Made by a program: the position numbers and the translations under genes. From Pseudomonadota bacterium (GTDB lineage: Bacteria; BMS3Abin14), in NCBI GenBank assembly GCA_003228585.1, contig QIEJ01000062.1, forward strand, positions 1 to 35,102: a stretch of DNA of 35,102 nucleotides, written 5' to 3'. Below the pieces are notes generated by a model that ran no database searches, was not told the DNA's origin, and worked only from the letters and a program-made list of their open reading frames with translations. Below, piece by piece: positions 19,840 through 29,317 of the stretch. Within the stretch, counting starts at the first letter, position 1, and each line of letters starts with the position of its first letter.

Positions 19840-20717
19840 AAACACTCATTGAGAAGGCCAACATCCTCCTGGAAGCTCTGCCGTACATCAAGGCCTTCCG
19901 GGGAAAGACCGTCGTCATCAAATACGGCGGAAACGCCATGGTCAATGACACGCTGAGGTCCAAATTCGCCCAGGATGTCATTCTCCTCAGGTATGTCGGC
20001 ATCAAACCGGTGGTCGTCCACGGCGGGGGTCCCCAGATCGGTCAGACATTGGCCAAAATGGGAAAGGAGAGCCGCTTCGTCAGAGGGCATCGTATAACCG
20101 ATGAGGAAACCATGGACATCGTTGAGATGGTGCTGGGAGGAAAGGTCAACAAGGATATCGTCGCTCTTATTCAAAAACATGGCGGACGAGCTGTCGGCCT
20201 GACCGGCAAGGACGGGGGTTTGTTCCATGTGGAAAAACTCCTTATCGAGGATGATTCCATTGAAGACGGCCCTCCCGAGATAATTGACCCGGGCAGGGTG
20301 GGCAAGGTGGTCCATATCGATCCGGAGATCATCCAGCGAATGGACGACGGCAATTTCATCCCGGTCATTGCTCCCGTGGGTGTCGATGGTGATGGAAACA
20401 CCTATAATGTCAACGCCGATTCTGTCGCCGGCGCCATGGCGGGGGCCCTGATGGCGGAAAAGCTCATCCTCATGACCGACGTCCCCGGCATTCAGGACGA
20501 GGAGGGCAACCTGATCCCTTCCATCGATCGGGAGATCCTCAAAGAAATGACGAGGGGAGGCATTATCCACGGCGGGATGATTCCCAAGGTTGAAGCGGCA
20601 GGTGCCGCCCTGGAAGCTGGTGTCGCCAAGGTCCACGTCATCGATGGGAGGATCGAACACGCTGTCCTTCTCGAAGTATTCACTCAAACAGGCATCGGAA
20701 CGGAAATCGTCCAGTGA
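19836..20717 (+). CDS. argB: Acetylglutamate kinase
   Basis: [40 protein letters not shown]. Confidence 0.97.
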   Translation: MKTLIEKANILLEALPYIKAFRGKTVVIKYGGNAMVNDTLRSKFAQDVILLRYVGIKPVVVHGGGPQIGQTLAKMGKESRFVRGHRITDEETMDIVEMVLGGKVNKDIVALIQKHGGRAVGLTGKDGGLFHVEKLLIEDDSIEDGPPEIIDPGRVGKVVHIDPEIIQRMDDGNFIPVIAPVGVDGDGNTYNVNADSVAGAMAGALMAEKLILMTDVPGIQDEEGNLIPSIDREILKEMTRGGIIHGGMIPKVEAAGAALEAGVAKVHVIDGRIEHAVLLEVFTQTGIGTEIVQ

Positions 20718-21922
20718 AAAGATCGGATGTTGAACAAAAACTCGGGACTGCCAGAACCTGCCTTTTCCCCAACTACAGACCGTATCCCCTGATTTTCGAG
20801 CGGGGGGATGGCTGCCGCGTCTGGGACTCCGAGGGCCGCGAGTACGTCGATTTTGTCGCCGGGATCGCAACCTGCAATCTGGGTCACTGTCATCCGGCCG
20901 TGACGGAGGCGATCAGGCGCCAGGCCGCGAATCTCCTTCATGTCTCAAACTGGTATTACAACACCCCCCAGATCGACCTGGCAAGGAGGCTTACCGAGTT
21001 AACCTCCATGGACCGCGTGTTTTTCTGCAACAGCGGGGCGGAAGCAGCGGAAGCCGCTATCAAGGTCGCCCGAAAAACAGCTTTTGAGGAACACGGTTCC
21101 GGAAAAAACACAGTTATCAGCCTGAAGGGCGCCTTTCACGGCAGAACCATGAAGGCACTGACCGCAACCGACCCGAAACATCACATCGAGGCATTCTCCC
21201 CTTACCCGGAAGGGTTTGTCCACATCGAGGCAGGCGATATTCAGGGCCTGAGGGATCACCTCCCTGATGCCTGCGCCTTTTTCATGGAGCCAATACAGGG
21301 GGAGGGAGGTGTCAGACCCGTTGATCCCGGTTTTGTAAAAGAGGCGGCCGATCTGTGCCGTGCGAATAATGTCCTGCTGATGATGGACGAGGTCCAGACC
21401 GGGGTGGGCAGATGTGGAGTGCTCTTCGCCTATGAACTTTTCGGCATCAAGCCGGATATCATTACCCTGGCCAAGGGTCTCGGCAACGGTTTCCCCATCG
21501 GTGCCGTTCTTGCCAGCGAACAGGCAGCATCCCATCTGGGACCAGGCTCGCACGGAAGCACGTTCGGCGGCAATCCTCTCGCCTGCTCGGCGGCTCTGGC
21601 CACCATCAACACGGTCGTCGAACAGGATCTACCTCACCGCGCCGGGAAAATGGGCCGCATCCTTTCTGAAGGTCTGGAGGATCTGGTCCAGTCCGAGCCG
21701 GCGGCGCTGGAGGTCCGAGGTACCGGTCTACTCATCGGTCTTGAACTGAACATAAAAGCGGCACCGGTCGTGCAGCAGCTGATACAGCGCGGATACCTGA
21801 CAACCGTAGTTCAGGAGCACACGCTGCGCTTTACCCCTCCACTTACTGTGACCGAAGAGGACATCCACGGTCTGATCGACGCTCTGAGGGACACACTCTT
21901 GTCCCGGGGAGGTTCATCCTGA
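20714..21922 (+). CDS. argD: Acetylornithine aminotransferase (GTG start)
   Basis: [14 protein letters not shown]-like [55 protein letters not shown]. Confidence 0.95.
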   Translation: MKRSDVEQKLGTARTCLFPNYRPYPLIFERGDGCRVWDSEGREYVDFVAGIATCNLGHCHPAVTEAIRRQAANLLHVSNWYYNTPQIDLARRLTELTSMDRVFFCNSGAEAAEAAIKVARKTAFEEHGSGKNTVISLKGAFHGRTMKALTATDPKHHIEAFSPYPEGFVHIEAGDIQGLRDHLPDACAFFMEPIQGEGGVRPVDPGFVKEAADLCRANNVLLMMDEVQTGVGRCGVLFAYELFGIKPDIITLAKGLGNGFPIGAVLASEQAASHLGPGSHGSTFGGNPLACSAALATINTVVEQDLPHRAGKMGRILSEGLEDLVQSEPAALEVRGTGLLIGLELNIKAAPVVQQLIQRGYLTTVVQEHTLRFTPPLTVTEEDIHGLIDALRDTLLSRGGSS

Positions 21923-22836
21923 TGAAAAAGGATTTTCTGACCCTTCTGGATCTGACACCACAGGAACTTGCAGGCTTGCTTCAAAGGAGCCGTGAGATGA
22001 AACAATCGCCCGACCCAGGCCACTGTCCCCTGCTTGGGAAAAGTGTGGGGCTTCTTTTCGAGAAGGCCTCCACCAGGACCCGGGTTTCCTTCGAGGTCGG
22101 TATCCATCAGCTTGGCGGCCAGTCAATCTTCCTCAGTCCCAGGGATGTCCATCTGTCCCGGGGGGAGCCTCTGCACGACACCGCAAGGGTTCTCTCACGC
22201 TATCTTTCAGCCCTGGTTGTCAGAACCTTCTCCCAGGAAACCGTCCAGATCCTGGCAAAGGAAGCGGACATCCCGGTTGTCAACGCATTGACCGGTCTGA
22301 CCCACCCGTGCCAGGCCCTTGCCGACCTGTTCACCATCCAGGAGAACACGGACCAGTTGAAAGGGACCAGGATCGCCTACCTGGGCGACGGCAATAACGT
22401 CGCGAACAGCCTGATCACAGGTTGTTCCATGATGGGGCTGGACCTCGTCCTCGCCTGTCCGGATGGTTATGACCCTGACAAGGGCTATCTGGAAAACGGC
22501 CGCCGCCTGGCTTCCCGGAGCGGAGGATCGGTTCAGGTTGTCAGAGACCCGACAGCCGCCGTTTCAGGCGCACGTTTTCTCTACACGGATGTCTGGACCA
22601 GCATGGGCCAGGAAGATGAAGCCCGGAAGCGAAGGCGGGACCTCGCCCCCTATCAACTGAATACTGAACTGCTCTCCTCCGCAAGCGAGGATGCCATGGT
22701 CCTGCACTGTCTGCCGGCACATCGCGGTGAGGAAATCACAGATGAGATAATGGAGCATCCCAGAAGCATCATTCTCGATCAGGCCGAGAACCGCCTCCAC
22801 ACTCAGAAGGCGCTCATGGAATGGCTGTTGAGCTAG
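21922..22836 (+). CDS. argF: Ornithine carbamoyltransferase
   Basis: FEKASTRTRVSFEVG, LTHPCQALADLFTI, LHCLPAHRGEEI. Confidence 0.97.
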   Translation: MKKDFLTLLDLTPQELAGLLQRSREMKQSPDPGHCPLLGKSVGLLFEKASTRTRVSFEVGIHQLGGQSIFLSPRDVHLSRGEPLHDTARVLSRYLSALVVRTFSQETVQILAKEADIPVVNALTGLTHPCQALADLFTIQENTDQLKGTRIAYLGDGNNVANSLITGCSMMGLDLVLACPDGYDPDKGYLENGRRLASRSGGSVQVVRDPTAAVSGARFLYTDVWTSMGQEDEARKRRRDLAPYQLNTELLSSASEDAMVLHCLPAHRGEEITDEIMEHPRSIILDQAENRLHTQKALMEWLLS

Positions 22837-22868
22837 CGACTCGGAGAAAGAGGGATGGGGAGAGAGGG

Positions 22869-22983
22869 AGTGTGGCGATCTCAGCTATATGAGACTGTCG
22901 TCGTAAAACGCCTCACCAGCGCAGGCGGTCTCGACAAAATGGATTGCCACGTCGGTCGCTAACCCTGACCTCCTCGCAATGAC
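22869..22983. repeat. MITE-like element, left-truncated copy
   Basis: tgtggcgatctcagctatatgagactg...ggtctcgac...gattgccacgtc...cctcctcgcaatgac. Confidence 0.7.
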
Positions 22984-23030
22984 TGCTCTTTTTTTGGAAT
23001 TTGGAATATGAAATCTGGAATATTGAATAA

Positions 23031-23162
23031 TTTAAGGTGCGGGAGAATGGGTGAGATGCAAGGCCGCAGGGAGCGCGGGACCGGAGACGTACGAAGGTAG
23101 TACTTCGAGGATCACGCGCGACTGAGAACACAGCAGATTGCCTGTTATCGCGCACCGCATTA
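23031..23162. repeat. Second intergenic family (TTAAGGTGCGGGAGAATGGGTGAGATGCAAGG...GCGCACCGCAT) upstream of argG
   Basis: Shares ends and internal words with 26701-26900 and, more weakly, 34881-35066. Confidence 0.75.
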
Positions 23163-23177
23163 TTATAGGGAGAGCAG

Positions 23178-24401
23178 ATGAGTAAACCCGACATCAAGAA
23201 AGTGGTACTGGCCTACTCCGGCGGCCTGGACACCTCCGTCATCCTCACCTGGCTCAGGGAAGAGTACGGATGCGAAGTGGTCGCCTTCGCCGCCGATCTC
23301 GGACAGGGCGATGAGATGGATGGCCTCAGGGAAAAGGCACTCAGGACAGGTGCCGGTGAAGTCCACATAGAGGATATCAGGGAGGAATTTGTCAGGGATT
23401 TCGTCTTTCCCGCCCTGAAGGGCAATGCTGTTTACGAGGGCTTTTATCTCCTTGGCACATCCATCGCTCGTCCCATTATCGCCAAAGCCCAGATCGAGGT
23501 GGCAAAACGAGTCGGAGCGGACGCTGTTTCACACGGCGCCACCGGTAAGGGCAATGACCAGGTTCGATTTGAACTCGCATACCATGCGCTCATGCCCGGT
23601 ATTTCAGTAATAGCACCCTGGAGGGAGTGGGACCTTGGCAGCCGGACATCTCTGATCGAATACGCGCGTGAACACAACATCCCCATTCCGGTGACCAAAG
23701 ACAAACCGTACAGCAGTGACAGGAACCTTCTTCACATCAGTTATGAAGGCGGGATTCTGGAGGACCCGTGGCATGAACCCGATGAATCCATGTTCACACT
23801 GACGGTGGCTCCTGAAGACGCGCCGGACAAATCAGATTATCTGACTGTAGATTTTGAAGACGGGATCCCGGTCGCGGTGGATGAAGAACCGCTCTCGCCG
23901 GCCGCCCTTCTCGAGCGGCTCAACGAGATGGGGGGACGGCACGGGGTCGGCCGGTTGGACATGGTCGAGAACAGGTATATCGGCATGAAATCCAGAGGTG
24001 TTTACGAGACCCCTGGCGGGACGATCCTGCACCTGGCACACCGTGCCGTGGAATCTCTGACGATGGACCGGGAGGTCATGCACCTGAGGGACTCTCTGAC
24101 ACCTAAGTTTTCAGATCTGATCTACAACGGATACTGGTTCTCTCCGGAGATGTCATGGCTGTTGAAATGCATCGATGAGACCCAGAAAGGAGTCACCGGA
24201 ACCGCGAGGCTCAAGTTGTACAAGGGCGCATGCCATGTGGTGGGCAGAAAGGCTCCGCATTCTCTGTATATGCCCGATTTCGCGACGTTCGAGGAGGAAT
24301 CCGTCTTCGACCAGGCCGATTCCACAGGCTTTATCAAGGTCAACGCCCTCCGGCTTCGCATTAATGCCATGTTGGAAGCGAAGAAGAGGAAGAAGGATTA
24401 A
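23178..24401 (+). CDS. argG: Argininosuccinate synthase
   Basis: [31 protein letters not shown]. Confidence 0.97.
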   Translation: MSKPDIKKVVLAYSGGLDTSVILTWLREEYGCEVVAFAADLGQGDEMDGLREKALRTGAGEVHIEDIREEFVRDFVFPALKGNAVYEGFYLLGTSIARPIIAKAQIEVAKRVGADAVSHGATGKGNDQVRFELAYHALMPGISVIAPWREWDLGSRTSLIEYAREHNIPIPVTKDKPYSSDRNLLHISYEGGILEDPWHEPDESMFTLTVAPEDAPDKSDYLTVDFEDGIPVAVDEEPLSPAALLERLNEMGGRHGVGRLDMVENRYIGMKSRGVYETPGGTILHLAHRAVESLTMDREVMHLRDSLTPKFSDLIYNGYWFSPEMSWLLKCIDETQKGVTGTARLKLYKGACHVVGRKAPHSLYMPDFATFEEESVFDQADSTGFIKVNALRLRINAMLEAKKRKKD

Positions 24402-24454
24402 TTGTATCGAGGTGTCGAGGTATCGATGTAACGAGGTGATTAGAGCAAGTGATC

Positions 24455-24547
24455 GTCATCGCGAGTCACCCTGATCCTTATTAAAAGGGTGACGTGGCGA
24501 TCTAAGCAAGCCGAGACTGCCGCGGTCGCCAAACACCTCGCAGTGAC
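24455..24547. repeat. MITE-like element, short form
   Basis: gtcatcgcgagtcaccctg...gggtgacgtggcgatct...gagactgc..cggtcgccaaacacctcgcagtgac. Confidence 0.75.
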
Positions 24548-24587
24548 AAGCGCTTTTTCTTCGTTCTTTGATCTCGGATAAACAAAT

Positions 24588-25004
24588 ATGAAATACAGGA
24601 AGAAGGCCGTAAGAACGGCAGTAGTAGCGGTAGTCAAGGACCCCGAGGGGCGCATTCTCCTGACCAGAAGGGCCATCCCTCCCTATCTCGGCAAATGGGT
24701 CATGCCTGGAGGAAAGATCGCTTTGGGCGAACCCATTACCGCTGCTCTGAAGAGAGAGGTGTTTGAGGAGGTGGGACTTGAGGTCCATGTCAAGGGGCTG
24801 GTGGACGTATACGAAATCGCACCCTCCGATGAGCATAGCGAACATTACGTGATATTATACTATCTGGCAATTTCAAAGAGTGGGGATCTTGTTCCAAACA
24901 CCGATGAAGTTTCGGAGGTTATCTGGGCTGACAGGAGCATGACAGAGAACCTCGACATCACCGACGGCACAAGACACATCCTATCCAGGATCTTTCGCAC
25001 ATAA
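24588..25004 (+). CDS. NUDIX hydrolase
   Basis: Nudix box GGKIALGEPITAALKREVFEEVGL. Confidence 0.9.
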   Translation: MKYRKKAVRTAVVAVVKDPEGRILLTRRAIPPYLGKWVMPGGKIALGEPITAALKREVFEEVGLEVHVKGLVDVYEIAPSDEHSEHYVILYYLAISKSGDLVPNTDEVSEVIWADRSMTENLDITDGTRHILSRIFRT

Positions 25005-25053
25005 CCTCGTGAATGATGGACCTCCTTAAATACACATTGAAAAAGGAGCACCA

Positions 25054-26445
25054 ATGAGTAAGAAACCGTGGCAGGGCAGATTTCGACATGACACATCCGA
25101 TGTCATGGAACGTTTCTCCCAATCAGTATCCTTTGACAAACGCCTTTATCGCCAGGATATCGAGGGCAGTATCGCACATGCCCGGATGCTTGGTGAGAGA
25201 GGGATAATTCCAAAGGAAGATGCCCGCCTGATCATCGAGGGTTTGGAAAATATCCGGAATCAGATCGAGGATGACAGCTTTAACTGGGATCCATCCCTCG
25301 AGGATGTTCACATGAATATTGAATCCGCACTGACCCGACAGATCGGCGATGCCGGATCGCGTCTTCACACTTCACGAAGCCGCAATGACCAGGTGGGCCT
25401 GGATTTCAGAATGTATCTGCGTGAGGAAGCCAGGAGGATCAGGGATCTTCTTGTTGAACTACTGAGAGTGATCATTGAGAAGGCCGGGGAGTATTCCGGC
25501 ACTTTTATGCCCGGTTATACTCATCTGCAAAGGGCACAGCCCATTCTGCTTTCTCATCACCTCATGGCGTACTTTGAGATGTTCAGAAGAGACCACGGCA
25601 GACTGGCCGGGTTCATGAACACCCTGTCGGCATCTCCACTGGGATCAGGAGCTCTGGCCGGCACCTCTTTTCCCATCGACAGAGAGATGACAGCGAACGA
25701 ACTGGGTTTCTCCGAAGTGTCACGCAACAGCATGGACGCCGTATCGGACAGGGATTTTGTTGCCGAGTTCCTTTTCGCCGCCGCGTTGTGCCAGATTCAC
25801 CTCAGCCGCCTTGCGGAGGAGATCATTCTTTGGGCAAGCACCGAATTCTCCTTTGTGGCCCTGCCGGATTCTTACAGTACAGGAAGCAGCATGATGCCCC
25901 AGAAGAAGAATCCGGATTCAGCCGAATTGATTCGCGGTAAGACGGGCAGAATGATCGGAAACCTGACATCACTTCTGGTAACCCTTAAGGGATTGCCCAT
26001 GGCCTATAACAGGGACCTACAGGAGGACAAGGAGCCGACCTTCGACTCAGTGGACACTCTCTCCGGTTCCCTGGAAGTCATGGCGGGCCTTCTGGCAGGA
26101 TCCAGTTTTGACCGGGAACGCCTGGAAACTGCAACCGTTGACGGGTTCATCACTGCCACAGACCTGGCCGATTACCTGGTTCAGAAGGGAGTGCCCTTCA
26201 GAAATGCCCATGAGATCACCGGAAAGATTGTAAGGGACTGTCTCGACAAGGGAAGGGTTCTCTCCCAAATGTCCGTTGACGAACTGCGCACCTTCTCTGA
26301 GTATTTTAATGAGGACGCGCTTAAAATCCTGACCGTTCAGGCATCTTTGGATAAGAAAGATGTTCCCGGTGGAACAGCGCCGGCAAGAGTACAAGACGCC
26401 ATGGAGGAGGCTCGTGCTTTCCTGGCCCAGATTGACACTGATTAG
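25054..26445 (+). CDS. argH: Argininosuccinate lyase
   Basis: PWQGRFRHDTSDVMERFSQS, TSRSRNDQV, GSSMMPQKKNPDSAELIRGKTG. Confidence 0.97.
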   Translation: MSKKPWQGRFRHDTSDVMERFSQSVSFDKRLYRQDIEGSIAHARMLGERGIIPKEDARLIIEGLENIRNQIEDDSFNWDPSLEDVHMNIESALTRQIGDAGSRLHTSRSRNDQVGLDFRMYLREEARRIRDLLVELLRVIIEKAGEYSGTFMPGYTHLQRAQPILLSHHLMAYFEMFRRDHGRLAGFMNTLSASPLGSGALAGTSFPIDREMTANELGFSEVSRNSMDAVSDRDFVAEFLFAAALCQIHLSRLAEEIILWASTEFSFVALPDSYSTGSSMMPQKKNPDSAELIRGKTGRMIGNLTSLLVTLKGLPMAYNRDLQEDKEPTFDSVDTLSGSLEVMAGLLAGSSFDRERLETATVDGFITATDLADYLVQKGVPFRNAHEITGKIVRDCLDKGRVLSQMSVDELRTFSEYFNEDALKILTVQASLDKKDVPGGTAPARVQDAMEEARAFLAQIDTD

Positions 26446-26602
26446 CGGTCTTTTCCTGGTAATCCTGACCATTTCATGCGGAGTGAGAGGAACACCCGTA
26501 AATCCATCGGGTCCCTGGGGGCCGGATGAAGGGAGCGCCTCAACACACGACAATGGTCGGATCGATGCTGAGAATAAGGTTGAACCGATTGACAGTCTCT
26601 GA
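26414..26602 (+). CDS. Small LptM/YifL-like lipoprotein (GTG start)
   Basis: GTG at 26414 preceded by gaggagg; hydrophobic helix, then ILTISCGVRGTPVNPSGP resembling the CG-KG-P motif; lies just upstream of lysA. Confidence 0.6.
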   Translation: MLSWPRLTLISGLFLVILTISCGVRGTPVNPSGPWGPDEGSASTHDNGRIDAENKVEPIDSL

Positions 26603-26700
26603 TTTTGTCTGTTAGATTGTCGTTCTTTTTTCGGGGGTATAAGACCTTTAACACAGAGGGCACAGAGCCGTCCGATGGAGACGGGCCACAGAGGAAGAAA

Positions 26701-26900
26701 GGTTTTAAGGTGCCCGAGAATGGGTGAGATGCAAGGCCCGAGGGAGCGCGGGACCGGCTTGTCCCACCGAAGCTTTAGCGAAGGTGGAAGACGTACGATA
26801 TTATCTCCCCCTCTCCTCGGTCCTCTCCCGCCAGGGGAGAGGAAGAATATGGTAGTCGACCATTTTCAGGCCGCAGATTACCCGTTATCGCGCACCACAT
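26701..26900. repeat. Second intergenic family, copy with two nested insertions, upstream of lysA
   Basis: ggttttaaggtgcccgagaatgggtgagatgcaaggcccgagggagcgcgggaccgg ... gccgcagattacccgttatcgcgcaccacataaaa. Confidence 0.75.
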
Positions 26901-26908
26901 AAAAATCG

Positions 26909-28159
26909 ATGAATTACTTTAATTATCAGGGAAACAAACTACACTGCGAGGAAGTGCCGGTTGAAACCATCGCAGCTGAGGTAGGAACGCCCTTTTACCT
27001 GTACAGCGCATCTACGATCGAGCGCCATTACAGGGTTTTCGAAGAAGCTTTCGCGGGTGTAAACCATCTCATCTGTTTTTCCGTAAAATCCAACTCTAAC
27101 ATTGCCGTCCTCAAACTCATGGCCACTATGGGAGCGGGCGCCGATATCGTTTCGGGTGGTGAACTTTACCGTACTCTCAAGGCGGGCATCAAGCCCGGGA
27201 AAACAGTCTTCTCCGGAGTAGGAAAAAAAGAAGATGAGATCCGGTTTGCTCTCGATACGGGCATCCTCATGTTCAATGTGGAATCCTTCGAAGAGCTCGA
27301 GACCATCAACCGGATAGCAGGTTACATGAACAGAAGAGCTCCGGTTTCCCTGAGGGTCAATCCGGATGTTGATCCCAGGACCCATCCTTACATCTCCACA
27401 GGGATGGAAAAGAACAAGTTCGGGATCCCGGTGACGGAGGCATTTTATCTCTATCGTAAAGCGGCCGGAATGGACAATATCGATGTGATCGGTGTCGATT
27501 GTCATATAGGATCTCAATTGACATCCTCGGAACCGTTTGGCGAAGCCGTGGCTAAACTTATGGAACTCGTTAATGTCCTGGAGGATGATGGTATCTCCAT
27601 CAGGTACATTGATGTGGGAGGCGGCCTTGGCATCGTTTACGACAAAGAGTCCCCTCCTCTACCTTCCAACTATGCCGAGACCATCCTCGATGCGACAGGG
27701 AATACTGATAGAACACTGATCTTCGAACCAGGCCGGGTAATTGTAGGTAACGCCGGCATTCTGGTTACAAAAGTGCTTTACAATAAAAAGGGGCCCACAA
27801 AAAATTTCGTCATTGTGGATGCCGCGATGAATGACCTCATCAGACCGAGTCTGTATGATGCCTATCAGGAGGTCAGGACAGTGATTCGGTCTGATCGGGA
27901 GGAAATGGTGGCGGACATCGTCGGGCCGATCTGCGAGTCCACGGATTTTCTGGCAAGAGATCACATGCTGCCAAGGGTTCATTCGGGGGAACTGCTGGCG
28001 ATTATGAGCGCGGGTGCGTATGGCTTTCCCATGGCCTCCCAGTATAATTCCCGGCCGCGATGCGCCGAGGTCATGGCCAGGGGTGACAGATACCAGATTA
28101 TCCGTGATCGGGAGACCTACGAGGACCTGGTGAGCGGGGAGAGATTTTTTAAAGACTAG
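26909..28159 (+). CDS. lysA: Diaminopimelate decarboxylase
   Basis: FSVKSNSNIAVLKLMATMGAGADIVSGGEL, VDCHIGSQL, DVGGGLGI, FEPGR. Confidence 0.97.
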   Translation: MNYFNYQGNKLHCEEVPVETIAAEVGTPFYLYSASTIERHYRVFEEAFAGVNHLICFSVKSNSNIAVLKLMATMGAGADIVSGGELYRTLKAGIKPGKTVFSGVGKKEDEIRFALDTGILMFNVESFEELETINRIAGYMNRRAPVSLRVNPDVDPRTHPYISTGMEKNKFGIPVTEAFYLYRKAAGMDNIDVIGVDCHIGSQLTSSEPFGEAVAKLMELVNVLEDDGISIRYIDVGGGLGIVYDKESPPLPSNYAETILDATGNTDRTLIFEPGRVIVGNAGILVTKVLYNKKGPTKNFVIVDAAMNDLIRPSLYDAYQEVRTVIRSDREEMVADIVGPICESTDFLARDHMLPRVHSGELLAIMSAGAYGFPMASQYNSRPRCAEVMARGDRYQIIRDRETYEDLVSGERFFKD

Positions 28160-28249
28160 AATACAGTAGACAGTAGACGGTAGACAGAAGATAGAAGCGA
28201 ATGAGTACATGAGTGCAGTAGTGCAGAAGAGCAGGAGGATCATTCGATC

Positions 28250-28395
28250 GTCATCGCGAGTGACCCGAATTATGTGGGAGCGTGGCGATCTCAGCTATAT
28301 GAAACTGCTTCAGTCGCCAAACGCCTCGCCTGGAGCGGTCTCGATTATCCGAGATTGCCACGTCAGCCGTATGCTCCAGGCCTCCTCGCAATGAC
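28250..28395. repeat. MITE-like element, long (about 146 bp) form
   Basis: gtcatcgcgagtgaccc ... gtggcgatctcag ... cgagattgccacgtca ... cctcctcgcaatgac. Confidence 0.8.
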
Positions 28396-28473
28396 AGGCG
28401 CTTTCTCTTCGTTCTTTGTTCTTTGATCTTTGATCTAGCAACTAGAAACCAGAAACAAGAAACTGGAACCTAG

Positions 28474-29316
28474 ATGAGATATCCAATAAAATTCACAAAA
28501 ATGACCGGCACGGGTAACGATTTCATCATAATCGACAACCGGTCAGGCAACATCCGTGAGGAGGAGATGGCCGCTTTTGCCACTAACATGTGCAGGAGAC
28601 GCCAATCTGTCGGTGCCGACGGTCTGATCCTCATCCAGGATGACCCGGACCTGGATTTTTCCTGGCGGTTCTTCAACTCGGACGGAAGCAAAGCGGAAAT
28701 GTGCGGAAACGGCGCCCGCTGTGCTGCGCGTTTCGCCTCCTTGAAGGATATCGCCGGCTCTGACATGACCTTCAGGACCCTCGTCGGTCCCATCAAAGCC
28801 AGGGTAGACGGCAAGAGTGTCCGGGTCCAACTCACTCCTCCCTCAGGGATGGAAAAGAGCTTCTCCCTGAACCTCGGGGGCGGCAGTGAGCTTGAGGTCG
28901 GGTTTATCAACACCGGAGTGCCGCATGCTGTCGTTTTCGTTGAAAGCGGTGAACTTCAAAAATGCCCGGTAGTCGAATTGGGCAGGGAGATAAGGTTCCA
29001 CCCCCGGTTCGCCCCAGCCGGCACCAACGTCAATTTCGTCGAGGTTCTGAACTCGAACACCATTGGAGTGAGGACCTATGAAAGGGGCGTGGAGGGAGAG
29101 ACACTGGCTTGCGGCACCGGAGCTGTAGCATCAACAGTGCTCTGTGTGGCTCGACAGATTGCGTTTCCTCCTGTAGAGGTTCACACATCCGGAGGCGACA
29201 TCCTGAAGATTCATCTGGATCCCGGGAACCCCATGGGAGAAGAGGTATATCTGGAGGGTGCAGCCCTTATCGTCTATAGTGGACAGCTCACAGAGGAGAC
29301 TGTTCAGGGAGGTTAG
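28474..29316 (+). CDS. dapF: Diaminopimelate epimerase
   Basis: FTKMTGTGNDFIIIDN, EMCGNGARCAARF, ERGVEGETLACGTGAVAS. Confidence 0.97.
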   Translation: MRYPIKFTKMTGTGNDFIIIDNRSGNIREEEMAAFATNMCRRRQSVGADGLILIQDDPDLDFSWRFFNSDGSKAEMCGNGARCAARFASLKDIAGSDMTFRTLVGPIKARVDGKSVRVQLTPPSGMEKSFSLNLGGGSELEVGFINTGVPHAVVFVESGELQKCPVVELGREIRFHPRFAPAGTNVNFVEVLNSNTIGVRTYERGVEGETLACGTGAVASTVLCVARQIAFPPVEVHTSGGDILKIHLDPGNPMGEEVYLEGAALIVYSGQLTEETVQGG

Positions 29317-29317
29317 T

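Noticed and set aside
19746-20870. 374-aa minus-strand ORF opposite argB
   Set aside because: Antisense shadow of argB and the flanking gene ends; low-complexity His/Asp-rich translation with no recognisable domain.
26675-26902. 75-aa plus-strand ORF before lysA
   Set aside because: Lies entirely within the second intergenic repeat family and its nested inserts.
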